The position numbers and the translations under genes were made by a program. This document shows positions 36,562-44,492 of a stretch of DNA of 64,000 nucleotides, piece by piece. The DNA is from Pseudobutyrivibrio sp. 49. GTDB lineage: Bacteria; Bacillota; Clostridia; Lachnospirales; Lachnospiraceae. How positions within the stretch are numbered: position 1 is the first letter of the stretch; each line of letters begins with the position of its first letter. The DNA lies in contig NZ_FNDP01000010.1 in assembly GCF_900100545.1 (NCBI RefSeq), positions 59,503-123,502 on the forward strand. The letters run 5' to 3'. The notes below the pieces were generated by a model. That model had not been told where the DNA came from, made no database searches, and saw nothing but the letters and a program-made list of their open reading frames with translations.

Positions 36562-37782
36562 ATGAAATTAAATTTGACAAGAGCCGTTAGCTACACCATT
36601 GCTGCTTGCGTCGTTGTTTCTAGTATATCACTTACCTCAGATGCAGCTAGTGCTACATCGGGTGTTAGCGCACTATCAAGTGCTACAGGCGTTTTAGAGA
36701 CTACTAATTATACTGCTTTTGCAGGAGCACAGCTTACAGTTAATGATATGCTTGCAAATGCAACAGTTATAGCAGCAGATACACAGTTAGCAGATAACGG
36801 AGCTGATGCGGTTGCCGCAGCAGAGAATCCATATGCTAACATAGCTATCGCACAGGTTGATAATTACGTATATATTCGCGAAACAGCTTCAGCTGAGAGC
36901 GAGTACGTTGGAAAGCTTTATAATAATTCAGCAGCTACAGTTTCAGATACTGTAGAAGCAGAAGATGGTACATGGTTACTTATCACTTCTGGTGATGTAA
37001 CAGGTTATGTAAAGAGTGAATATGTAGTACAAAATAATGAAGAGCTTGCAAAGCAGGTTTCAAAGCGTCTTGCTACAGTTACCACTACCACACTTCACGT
37101 TAGAGAGTCAGCATCTACTGATTCAGCAGTTATTGATTTACTTCCTATCGGAGATGACCTTGTAGTTATCGACGAGTCAGATATTGATAGCGGTTGGGTT
37201 AAGGTTACATGTAATGAAGGTGAAGGATATGTCAGCACAGATTATGTTGATATTTCTACAGACTTCACAGTTGCAGAATCTAAGGCAGCAGAGCAGGCTC
37301 GTTTAGCAAAGGAAGAGGCAGAGAGAAAGGCAGCAGAGGAAGCAGCTAAGAAAGCTACTGCAGCTGCAGCAAAATCTTCATCTAAGTCTTCATCATCTTC
37401 ATCGTCTTCATCAGGAAAGAGCTATTCAGCACCATCTGGTTCAGGCGGTGGATCAGTTGTTAATTACGGATCACAGTTTGTTGGTAATCCATATGTATAT
37501 GGTGGATCATCACTTACAAATGGTACTGACTGCTCAGGTTTCGTAATGAGTTGTTATTCAGCATTTGGTGTAAGCCTTCCACATTCATCAAGCTCAATGC
37601 GTAGCGTTGGATATGGAGTATCTTATGATGATATGCAGCCAGGAGATATCGTATGTTACTCAGGTCACGTAGGTATTTACGCTGGTAACGGTACTCTTCT
37701 TCATGCATCAAATAAGAGAACTGGTATTACATACTCAAATGTAAACTATAAGAAGATTTTAGCTATCAGAAGAATCTTCTAA
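36562..37782 (+). CDS. Secreted SH3-NlpC/P60 cell-wall hydrolase
   Basis: This 406-residue protein has a signal peptide (about residues 1-30), two bacterial SH3 domains (around residues 95-155 and 173-233), a charged alanine/lysine-rich linker, a serine-rich stretch, and a C-terminal NlpC/P60 domain. Cys324 in GTDCSGFV and a His in GHVGIYAG are the catalytic pair. It probably cuts peptidoglycan stem peptides at the cell surface during growth or division. Its very strong promoter suggests high expression. Confidence 0.92.
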   Translation: MKLNLTRAVSYTIAACVVVSSISLTSDAASATSGVSALSSATGVLETTNYTAFAGAQLTVNDMLANATVIAADTQLADNGADAVAAAENPYANIAIAQVDNYVYIRETASAESEYVGKLYNNSAATVSDTVEAEDGTWLLITSGDVTGYVKSEYVVQNNEELAKQVSKRLATVTTTTLHVRESASTDSAVIDLLPIGDDLVVIDESDIDSGWVKVTCNEGEGYVSTDYVDISTDFTVAESKAAEQARLAKEEAERKAAEEAAKKATAAAAKSSSKSSSSSSSSSGKSYSAPSGSGGGSVVNYGSQFVGNPYVYGGSSLTNGTDCSGFVMSCYSAFGVSLPHSSSSMRSVGYGVSYDDMQPGDIVCYSGHVGIYAGNGTLLHASNKRTGITYSNVNYKKILAIRRIF

Positions 37783-37804
37783 ATATCTAGAAATTAAAAT
37801 ATTT

Positions 37805-37832
37805 AGGCATCACCCAGGTGATGCCTTTTATT
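37805..37832 (+). terminator. Terminator after the NlpC hydrolase
   Basis: AGGCATCACC (37805-37814) pairs perfectly with GGTGATGCCT (37817-37826), followed by TTTATTAT. Confidence 0.9.
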
Positions 37833-38388
37833 ATGGTTATATATTCTGAAAACTTATAGAATTGTCAGAGAATTATATTTGCTATTCCGGAGAAATTTTA
37901 GATAATATTGCACAAAAGAATTGAATGTTAAAAATACATATAATATTCCATTGTGTGTAAATGCAACATTTTATCAACAAAAATTCAAACAATCAAAACG
38001 AAAAAACAGACTTGTTAACGACTTATCCACTTTATCCACATTATTTGTGAACTAGTTTGAAAAGTTATCCACAAAGACACTAAACATTTGTTTTGTCCTA
38101 AATCAACAAAACTTGTGAAATTGCTTAAAAGTCTTGACTTTAGAAGAGAATAACTTCTATCAGATTTATCTGAGTATTATCAGACAATTTAACTTCTGTT
38201 GTACACTTTTGTAAAACCTCACAATAAAAAATATATAGTAAAAATTGTAAATTTGCATAAATAATCATAATATTTCTATTCACATTATTGGTAATTTATA
38301 TTAGAATATGGATAGGTTATGTGAATTTGTATGCAAAACGGGAGTTTTACATTGTTGATATTGCATATATACTCAGGAGGTATTCGAT
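37833..38388. promoter_or_regulatory. AT-rich gap with a DnaA-box cluster
   Basis: No gene was found in this 556-base stretch, which is unusually AT-rich. It holds three DnaA-box-like 9-mers on the + strand: TTATCCACT (38023-38031), TTATCCACA directly next to it (38032-38040) and TTATCCACA at 38065-38073. A one-mismatch copy, TTATCAACA, is at 37971-37979. dnaA and dnaN are not nearby. It may titrate DnaA, regulate the downstream regulator/ftsEX genes, or be a secondary origin-like site. A possible promoter for the next gene lies near its right end. Confidence 0.6.
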
Positions 38389-39477
38389 ATGATTTCGAAT
38401 CAAATTATGCAAAATACACTAGAAGGACTTCATCAACTTACAAAAATTGATTTGGCTGTTATGGATTCTGATGGTGTTATGTGCGCAGCTACATTTGGGG
38501 ATACTGCACAGTATTCTGATGCAGTAGCTGTTTTTGCGGCATCTGAGGCTGAAAGTCAGGTTGCGTTAGGTTGCCATTTCTTTAAGGTCTTTGACGATCA
38601 ACAGCTGGAGTTTGTTGTACTTGCAATGGGTGATAGTGAGGAGTCTTCTACAATTGGAAAGATTGCTGCTTTTCAGATACAGGAGCTCATGATTGCTTAT
38701 AAAGAGCGCTTTGACAAGGATAATTTCATCAAGAATTTATTATTAGATAATCTCCTTTTGGTAGATATCTATAATCGTTCAAAGAAGCTTCATGTTGATA
38801 TAAATGCTCGTAGAGTAGTTATGATTGTTGAAGTGGGCCCAGAAAAAGATGGTGATGAGCTTGATAGAGTTCGCTCTGTCTTTGGTGGCAAGAATAAGGA
38901 TTTCGTTACAGCTGTTGATGAGAGAAACATCATCGTTGTTAAGGAATTGGGCGAGAATGATTCTAATGCTGAAATCGATAAGATAGCTGCGGTTATTATC
39001 GATGCTTTCCATGATAAGGATACAAAGAAGGTTAGAGTATCTTACGGAATAGTTGTTGGTGAGATTAAAGAGGTTTCACGTTCCTATAAAGAAGCTTCTA
39101 TGGCTATGGACGTTGGCAAGATTTTCTTTAATGACCAGAATGTTATTGCATACTCACAGCTTGGAATCGGACGACTTATTTATCAGCTTCCTATTCCTCT
39201 TTGTAGAATGTTTATCTCAGAGATTTTTGAAAACAAATCTCCTGATGATTTTGATGAGGAGACTCTCACAACCATCAGCAAGTTCTTTGAGAACAGTTTA
39301 AATGTATCTGAGACATCACGACAGCTTTATATTCATAGAAATACCCTTGTTTACAGACTAGATAAGCTCGAGAAGAGTACAGGACTTGATTTGCGCGTAT
39401 TCGAGGATGCCATTACTTTCAAGATTGCATTAATGGTAGTAAAATATATGAAGTATATGGAGAGCGAAAAGTTCTAA
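38389..39477 (+). CDS. PucR/CdaR-type helix-turn-helix regulator
   Basis: This 362-residue protein has a C-terminal PucR-type helix-turn-helix (LNVSETSRQLYIHRNTLVYRLDKLE, quoted in part, about residues 305-330) after a GGDEF-like central domain typical of CdaR regulators, and an N-terminal sensor region. The ligand is unknown. It lies just upstream of ftsE, 32 bases away, so it may be co-transcribed with the division genes or regulate them. A GGAGGT site precedes the ATG. Confidence 0.82.
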   Translation: MISNQIMQNTLEGLHQLTKIDLAVMDSDGVMCAATFGDTAQYSDAVAVFAASEAESQVALGCHFFKVFDDQQLEFVVLAMGDSEESSTIGKIAAFQIQELMIAYKERFDKDNFIKNLLLDNLLLVDIYNRSKKLHVDINARRVVMIVEVGPEKDGDELDRVRSVFGGKNKDFVTAVDERNIIVVKELGENDSNAEIDKIAAVIIDAFHDKDTKKVRVSYGIVVGEIKEVSRSYKEASMAMDVGKIFFNDQNVIAYSQLGIGRLIYQLPIPLCRMFISEIFENKSPDDFDEETLTTISKFFENSLNVSETSRQLYIHRNTLVYRLDKLEKSTGLDLRVFEDAITFKIALMVVKYMKYMESEKF

Positions 39478-39509
39478 TATAGTAATTGTTATGGAAATGA
39501 GGTAAAAAA

Positions 39510-40190
39510 TTGATACGATTAGATCATGTTAGTAAGTCCTATGAGGCTGGCAAACCTGCCCTCGAGGATGTAACTATTCACATTGATCCAGGCGAATTTG
39601 TTTTTGTTGTTGGAGATAGTGGTTCTGGTAAGTCTACTCTTATCAGATTATTATTGAAAGAATTGGAGCCTACAAAGGGCAAGATTTACATTAACGGTCA
39701 GGATTTAAAAAAGGTTACTCACAAAAAGGTTCCTATGTATCGTAGGAATGTTGGTGTAGTATTCCAAAACTTCCGACTCCTTCCAGATAGAAATGTTTAC
39801 GAGAACGTAGCATTTGCCATGAAGGTAGTTGAGTGTTCAAATAGAGAAATAAAGAAAAAGGTTCCAACAATACTTTCACTTGTTGGACTTGCAGCTAAAT
39901 ATAAGTCAAAGCCAAGCCAGCTTTCAGGTGGAGAGCAGCAGCGTGTAGCTATCGCTCGAGCTCTTGTTAATGAGCCAAAGATTATTTTGGCAGACGAGCC
40001 TACTGGAAATCTCGATAGTGATAATACATGGGAAATCATGCGACTTCTCGATGAGATTAATCAGAGGGGCACCACAGTTGTTGTGGTAACTCACAATATG
40101 GAAATCGTCAGAGCTATGAATAAGCGCGTCATCACCATCAAAAAAGGTGTTGTAGTTAGTGATGTGGGAGGTGACGACTATGAAGATTAG
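39510..40190 (+). CDS. ftsE: Cell division ATP-binding protein FtsE
   Basis: FtsE is the ATPase of the FtsEX complex, which activates peptidoglycan hydrolases at the division site. Walker [10 protein letters not shown] (about residues 36-44), signature [15 protein letters not shown] and Walker [13 protein letters not shown] are intact. The start is TTG at 39510 after gaggtaaaaaa; it gives [14 protein letters not shown]. It has 226 residues and overlaps ftsX by 11 bases. Confidence 0.95.
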   Translation: MIRLDHVSKSYEAGKPALEDVTIHIDPGEFVFVVGDSGSGKSTLIRLLLKELEPTKGKIYINGQDLKKVTHKKVPMYRRNVGVVFQNFRLLPDRNVYENVAFAMKVVECSNREIKKKVPTILSLVGLAAKYKSKPSQLSGGEQQRVAIARALVNEPKIILADEPTGNLDSDNTWEIMRLLDEINQRGTTVVVVTHNMEIVRAMNKRVITIKKGVVVSDVGGDDYED

Positions 40191-41088
40191 CACTCACATC
40201 TATAATATTGGGCAGGGATTAAAGAACATTTGGAGAAATAAGATGTTCTCGCTTGCTTCAATAGCTACCATGACAGCATGTATTTTTCTTTTTGGAATTT
40301 TCTTTGCTTTGGGAACGAACTTCCAGTCTATGGTGAGAACTGCAGAGGAAGGTGTCGCAGTTACAGTTTTCTTTGATGAAGGACTTCCTCAGTCTCGTAT
40401 AGATGAAATCGGAAACGAGATTAAGAAGCGAGTTGAGGTAAAGAGTTTCAATTATATTTCTGCCGAGCAAGCCTGGGCAGATTATCAGGAGGAATATTTT
40501 GGCGGCAATGAACAGCTTGCTGCCGGTTTTGCAGATGATAATCCACTTGCTAATTCTGCAAACTATGAGATTTATCTTAATGATGTTTCAATGCAGCCTA
40601 CATTGGTTTCCTTCCTTCAGGGACTTGATGGAGTTCGTCAGGTAAATCAATCAGAAGTTGCTGCAAAGACGCTTACAGATATCAACAGAGCGATTACAAT
40701 CGTTTCGATGGCCATTGTCATCATACTTCTTGCTGTATCAGTTTTCCTTATCAGCAACACAGTTATGGTTGGTATCTCTGTTAGAAGAGAAGAGATTGCA
40801 ATTATGAAGCTTATTGGTGCGAAGAATGCTTTCGTCAGAGCGCCATTCGTAGTTGAAGGTGTTTTCATTGGTTTGATTGGTTCGATTATTCCATTGGTGC
40901 TTCTTTTCTTCATATATGAAAAGGTAATTGAGTATGCTAGTTCAGAATTCAATTTCCTCAGTAATATGGTTACTTTCATACCAGTAGAAGAAATCTTTAG
41001 AACTTTGGTTCCGGTTTCTCTTATTCTTGGTATTGGAATCGGCTGGTTCGGTTCTCGTGTAACTTTGCACAAGCATTTAAGAGTTTAG
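40180..41088 (+). CDS. ftsX: Cell division protein FtsX
   Basis: FtsX is the membrane partner of FtsE. It has an N-terminal cytoplasmic segment, a first membrane helix (about residues 22-45), a large extracellular loop that contacts a hydrolase, and three C-terminal membrane helices in an FtsX domain. It has 302 residues. The frame is open from 40159, but GGGAGGT at 40166-40172 and the N-terminus [17 protein letters not shown] support 40180. It overlaps ftsE by 11 bases. Confidence 0.93.
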   Translation: MKISTHIYNIGQGLKNIWRNKMFSLASIATMTACIFLFGIFFALGTNFQSMVRTAEEGVAVTVFFDEGLPQSRIDEIGNEIKKRVEVKSFNYISAEQAWADYQEEYFGGNEQLAAGFADDNPLANSANYEIYLNDVSMQPTLVSFLQGLDGVRQVNQSEVAAKTLTDINRAITIVSMAIVIILLAVSVFLISNTVMVGISVRREEIAIMKLIGAKNAFVRAPFVVEGVFIGLIGSIIPLVLLFFIYEKVIEYASSEFNFLSNMVTFIPVEEIFRTLVPVSLILGIGIGWFGSRVTLHKHLRV

Positions 41089-41108
41089 TATAAAATGTTT
41101 AGTTTTAG

Positions 41109-41138
41109 GGAGTGCCTTGGCGGATGCTGAGGCACTCC
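41109..41138 (+). terminator. GC-rich hairpin between ftsX and the S41 protease
   Basis: GGAGTGCCT (41109-41117) pairs perfectly with AGGCACTCC (41130-41138). No T-run follows, so it is more likely an mRNA-protecting or attenuating hairpin than a full terminator. Confidence 0.45.
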
Positions 41139-41160
41139 TATATATAATGGAGGAATAATA

Positions 41161-42456
41161 ATGTACGAAGAACAGAATGAACAGAACAAGCAGGTCGTAG
41201 ATCCAGGGGTGGTAAATTACTACTACGAAGAAAAAACAGAGAAGAAGGCTAAAAAATGGCCTTACTTTTTGGTGGGATTTATTTGCTTACTGATAGGTTG
41301 TATCGCTACGGTTATTGTAGGGGTCAGTGTGATTGGTTCGAAGATTTCCTTTAAGGACGAATCCTCTGAAGAGGTACTTGAGTCTTTGCAGTCTGGTAAA
41401 TCTGGCGATTCAAAGTTCAGCACAATTCTTTCTATAATAGAAACTTATTATTATCAGGATGTAGATAATGATAAGCTTGTAAACGGTGTTTACAAGGGTG
41501 TTGTAGAGAGTCTTGATGATCCATATTCAGAATACTATACAGCAGATGAGTACAAGGACCTTATGACTACACTTACAGGAAATTATGCGGGAATCGGAGC
41601 TTTGCTTCAGAAGAACGCAGAGACTGGTGCTGTAACCATCACAAAAGTGTACAAGGAAACACCTGCTGAAAAAGCCGGACTGAAGGAAGGCGATTATATT
41701 GTTTCTGCTGATGGCTATCTTGCTACAGATGAGGGGCTTGATTCCTTTGTTCAGCACATTCGTGGCGAAGAAGGAACAGATGTTGAGCTTGTGATTTCAA
41801 GAGATGGTGAGGAGCAGACAGTTGTATGTACTAGAGCTTCTATTGCTACACCTACTGTTGAACACCAGATGCTTGAGGGAAATGTAGGATATATTGCAGT
41901 TTCTCAATTTACAGAGCATACCTACAAGGATTTTGTCGAGGCTTACAAGGATCTTGAAAAGCAGGGAATGACAGCCGTAGTCTTCGATATGAGAAATAAT
42001 GGTGGCGGTTTACTTGACTCAGTAGTTGAGATGCTTGATTATCTTCTCCCTAAGGGTACTGTAGTTTATACAATGGATAAAGCTGGACATCGTGAAGATT
42101 TCCTTTCAGATGAGGGTTCATCCAAGGATATTCCTATGGTTGTTCTTGTAAATGGTAACACAGCCTCAGCAGCAGAAATCTTTACAGGTGCCATCAGAGA
42201 CTTTGAGTATGGAACTATCATTGGTACAAATACTTTTGGAAAGGGAATTGTTCAGTCTACAATTCCACTTAGCGATGGCTCAGCCTTAAAGCTTACAACT
42301 CAGACTTATTACACTCCAAGCGGCGAGTGCATCCATGGAAAAGGAATTGCTCCAGATATCGAGCTTGAATACGAATTCCAGGGTGGCGAAGACGACGAGT
42401 ATTCCGTTGATCTAGACAATCAGATTCAAAAAGCTTTAGAAGTATTAGCAAAATAA
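41161..42456 (+). CDS. S41 carboxyl-terminal processing protease
   Basis: This 431-residue membrane-anchored protease has a short cytoplasmic N-terminus, one membrane segment (about residues 38-60), a PDZ domain (around residues 135-215, VTITKVYKETPAEKAGLKEGD) and an S41 catalytic domain with Ser in NGNTASAAEIFTGA and Lys in FGKGIVQS. It probably processes extracytoplasmic proteins. Its place right after ftsEX suggests a role around division, by context only. Confidence 0.93.
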   Translation: MYEEQNEQNKQVVDPGVVNYYYEEKTEKKAKKWPYFLVGFICLLIGCIATVIVGVSVIGSKISFKDESSEEVLESLQSGKSGDSKFSTILSIIETYYYQDVDNDKLVNGVYKGVVESLDDPYSEYYTADEYKDLMTTLTGNYAGIGALLQKNAETGAVTITKVYKETPAEKAGLKEGDYIVSADGYLATDEGLDSFVQHIRGEEGTDVELVISRDGEEQTVVCTRASIATPTVEHQMLEGNVGYIAVSQFTEHTYKDFVEAYKDLEKQGMTAVVFDMRNNGGGLLDSVVEMLDYLLPKGTVVYTMDKAGHREDFLSDEGSSKDIPMVVLVNGNTASAAEIFTGAIRDFEYGTIIGTNTFGKGIVQSTIPLSDGSALKLTTQTYYTPSGECIHGKGIAPDIELEYEFQGGEDDEYSVDLDNQIQKALEVLAK

Positions 42457-42471
42457 TAGTAATAATAGTAT

Positions 42472-42580
42472 TATAAGATAGCTTGTAGCTGACAATCTCT
42501 GTGAAATGCTTTAGCGAATCGTGTTAGATGAGCGGAGCATTCACAGGATTGTAAGCGTAACAAGCGAGCTTAAGATAAGG
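42472..42580. repeat. Long imperfect palindrome between the S41 protease and prfB genes
   Basis: The arms 42481-42510 and 42536-42565 are near-perfect inverted copies, with blocks GCTTGT/ACAAGC, ACAATC/GATTGT, CTGTGAA/TTCACAG and TGCT/AGCA pairing, separated by small bulges. Weaker pairing continues outwards. The RNA would fold into a hairpin of about 30 bp. It lies just before the prfB start and may control prfB or protect the upstream mRNA. Confidence 0.65.
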
Positions 42581-42594
42581 AAAGAGGTGATTTC

Positions 42595-43732
42595 GTGATA
42601 GAACTTGATCAGTTCAAGCAGCGACTTACGTCGCAAAAAAACTCTATGACGGAAGTGAGGGATTCACTTTGACGTCGCAGCTAAGAAAGCTCGCATAGAA
42701 GAGCTTGAGCGCGAGATGGAGGCTCCAGATTTTTGGACGGATGCTACCACATCTACAGCCAAGATGAAAGAGCTTAAATCTATGAAGGATGACGTTGCAG
42801 TCATAGATAAGCTTGAAGATTTATATAAAGAAATAGAAGATTACATCGAGCTTGGAAATGAAGAAGAGGATCAGGAGATAGTTGATACTGTTTCACTTCT
42901 TATAGAAGAGTTCGAGACAGATTTAGAGACTCTCAGAATGAAGACACTTCTTTCAGGAGAATACGATGGCGATAGTGCCATTGTTACTTTGCATTCAGGG
43001 GCAGGCGGTGTCGAGGCATGTGACTGGGTACAGATGCTTTACAGAATGTACAGCCGTTGGGCTGGTGATATGGGCTTTGCAGTGGATGAGCTGGATTATC
43101 AGGAAGGTGATGAAGCTGGAATCAAATCAGTTACCTTTCAGGTGAATGGTGAGAATGCCTATGGATATCTTAAATCAGAAAAAGGTATCCACCGTTTGGT
43201 GCGTATTTCTCCTTTCAATGCACAGGGCAAGCGACAGACTTCCTTTGCCAGCTGTGATGTAATGCCAGATATCGAAGAAGATGTTGATGTTGAGATTAAG
43301 GACGAGGACATCAGAATCGATACCTATCGTTCTTCAGGTGCCGGTGGCCAGCATATCAACAAGACAAGCTCGGCTATAAGAATCACACATTTCCCTACAG
43401 GAATTGTTGTAACCTGTCAGAACGAGCGAAGCCAGTTCCAAAATAAAGACAAGGCTATGCAGATGTTAAAGACAAAGCTTCTTCTTTTAAAGCAGGAGGA
43501 GAATGCAGCCAAAGCTAATGGTATTCGTGGCGAAGTTTCAGAAATCGGTTGGGGCAATCAAATTCGTTCCTACGTCCTTCAGCCATACACCATGGTCAAA
43601 GATCTTCGTACAGGTGAAGAATCTGGAAATGCAGATGCAGTCCTTGATGGAAAGCTCACACCGTTCATGAACGCGTACCTGAAATGGTTATCATTAGGTT
43701 GCCCAGACCGTAATACATCAGATACGGATTAG
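42595..43732 (+). CDS. prfB: Peptide chain release factor 2, with programmed +1 frameshift
   Basis: RF2 ends translation at UGA and UAA. The GTG start at 42595 opens a 25-codon frame ending in CTT-TGA (42667-42672). A +1 shift at CTTTGAC continues in the frame that runs to 43732, giving 378 residues in all. An SD-like AGGGA lies a few bases before the slip site. RF2 stimulates its own frameshift-dependent synthesis when UGA decoding is slow; this is well known in the family. The GGQ motif (SGAGGQHINK) and the SPF recognition motif (RISPFNAQGKRQ) are present. The ATG at 42716 is not the start. Confidence 0.95.
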
Positions 43733-43739
43733 ATATTAA

Positions 43740-43917
43740 GCATTCCATAGAAAGACTTGGCAGGCGCGAGCAAGAGGGTGCTAAAGGTCCAGTGGACCTT
43801 TGTCCAGCACCGACCGGAGTGAAACGGAGAACCCCGCTCAGGTTATTTGACATCTAGTCAAATGTTCTGAGATGGGAGATGGCTTGCGGGAGTTTTGAAA
43901 GAGTAAATCTGGAATGC
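43740..43917. repeat. Structured intergenic element, copy A
   Basis: This 178-base element is bounded by the pairing ends GCATTCCA (43740-43747) and TGGAATGC (43910-43917). The left core TTGGCAGGCGCGAGCAAG (43757-43774) and right core TGGCTTGCGGGAG (43880-43892) match copy B at 48855-48993. GCAAG (43770-43774) can pair with CTTGC (43883-43887). Internal hairpins include AAAGGTCC/GGACCTTT within GGTGCT...AGCACC, and ATTTGAC/GTCAAAT. No protein is encoded. The rest of the 309-base gap holds a promoter and an operator-like palindrome. Confidence 0.75.
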
Positions 43918-43960
43918 GTAAGTATTTAAAATACTTTCACAATTTAATATGATAAAGTAC

Positions 43961-43990
43961 TTGAATTTGGGTAGTGTTTAATGTTATTAT
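43961..43990 (+). promoter_or_regulatory. Promoter of the ACT-protein/hom operon
   Basis: TTGAAT (43961-43966) and TATTAT (43985-43990) are 18 bases apart. A perfect palindrome lies directly downstream at 44001-44020. Confidence 0.7.
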
Positions 43991-44000
43991 CTTTGAAGCG

Positions 44001-44020
44001 TGTACAAATGTATTTGTACA
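44001..44020. promoter_or_regulatory. Operator-like palindrome at the hom operon start
   Basis: TGTACAAAT-GT-ATTTGTACA is a perfect 9+2+9 palindrome that begins near the predicted transcription start and ends 21 bases before the first gene. This is a typical place for a repressor site; alternatively the RNA forms a 5' hairpin. Confidence 0.6.
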
Positions 44021-44041
44021 AAAGACACTTGTGGAGGAGAT

Positions 44042-44485
44042 ATGGCAGAGAAGACTACCTATTTTGTATTAAAAGAAAAAGCTGTACCAGAAGTATTGCT
44101 AAAGGTTGTTGCCGCTAAAAAGTTACTTGATACTGGTAAATGCGATTCAGTCCAGGAGGCTACCGAAAAGGTTGGCATAAGCCGTAGCTCATTTTATAAG
44201 TATAAGGATGACATTTTCCCATTCCATGAGGATATAAAGGGAAAGACAATTAATATGGTTATCCAGTTGGAGGATGAGCCAGGAATTCTATCCAGAGTTT
44301 TGGAAGAGATGGCCCACTTCCATGTGAATATTTTGACTATACATCAAAGTATTCCAGTCAATGGTTTTGCCACCCTTACTATATCGGTGGATGTACTAGA
44401 AGATTCAGGGGATTTCTCTGATTTGGTTAGTGCGATAGAGGCCGTTGATGGTGTTCATTATGTAAAGATTTTAGCAAGGGAGTGA
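44042..44485 (+). CDS. ACT domain-containing protein (UPF0735/PheB-like)
   Basis: This 147-residue protein belongs to the UPF0735/PheB family. An N-terminal helix-turn-helix-like part (VQEATEKVGISRSSFYKYKDDIFPF) is followed by an ACT domain (VIQLEDEPGILSRVLEEMA, about residues 72-145) that usually binds an amino acid. Its place directly before hom suggests that it senses an aspartate-family amino acid and regulates hom expression or activity. The frame is open from 44000, but GGAGGAG before 44042 decides the start. Confidence 0.85.
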   Translation: MAEKTTYFVLKEKAVPEVLLKVVAAKKLLDTGKCDSVQEATEKVGISRSSFYKYKDDIFPFHEDIKGKTINMVIQLEDEPGILSRVLEEMAHFHVNILTIHQSIPVNGFATLTISVDVLEDSGDFSDLVSAIEAVDGVHYVKILARE

Positions 44486-44492
44486 CAACAGG

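Noticed and set aside
37833..38388. Main chromosomal origin (oriC)
   Set aside because: DnaA-box-like sites are present, but dnaA, dnaN, recF, gyrB and rpmH are absent, so a main origin is not supported; it is kept only as a DnaA-box cluster.
42716..43732. prfB starting at the ATG at 42716
   Set aside because: That start omits the conserved N-terminus; the GTG at 42595 and the CTT-TGA-C frameshift site restore the normal RF2 length.
44001..44020. T-box or SAM riboswitch before the hom operon
   Set aside because: There is no T-box sequence, no specifier stem and not enough leader length; only a short palindrome is present.
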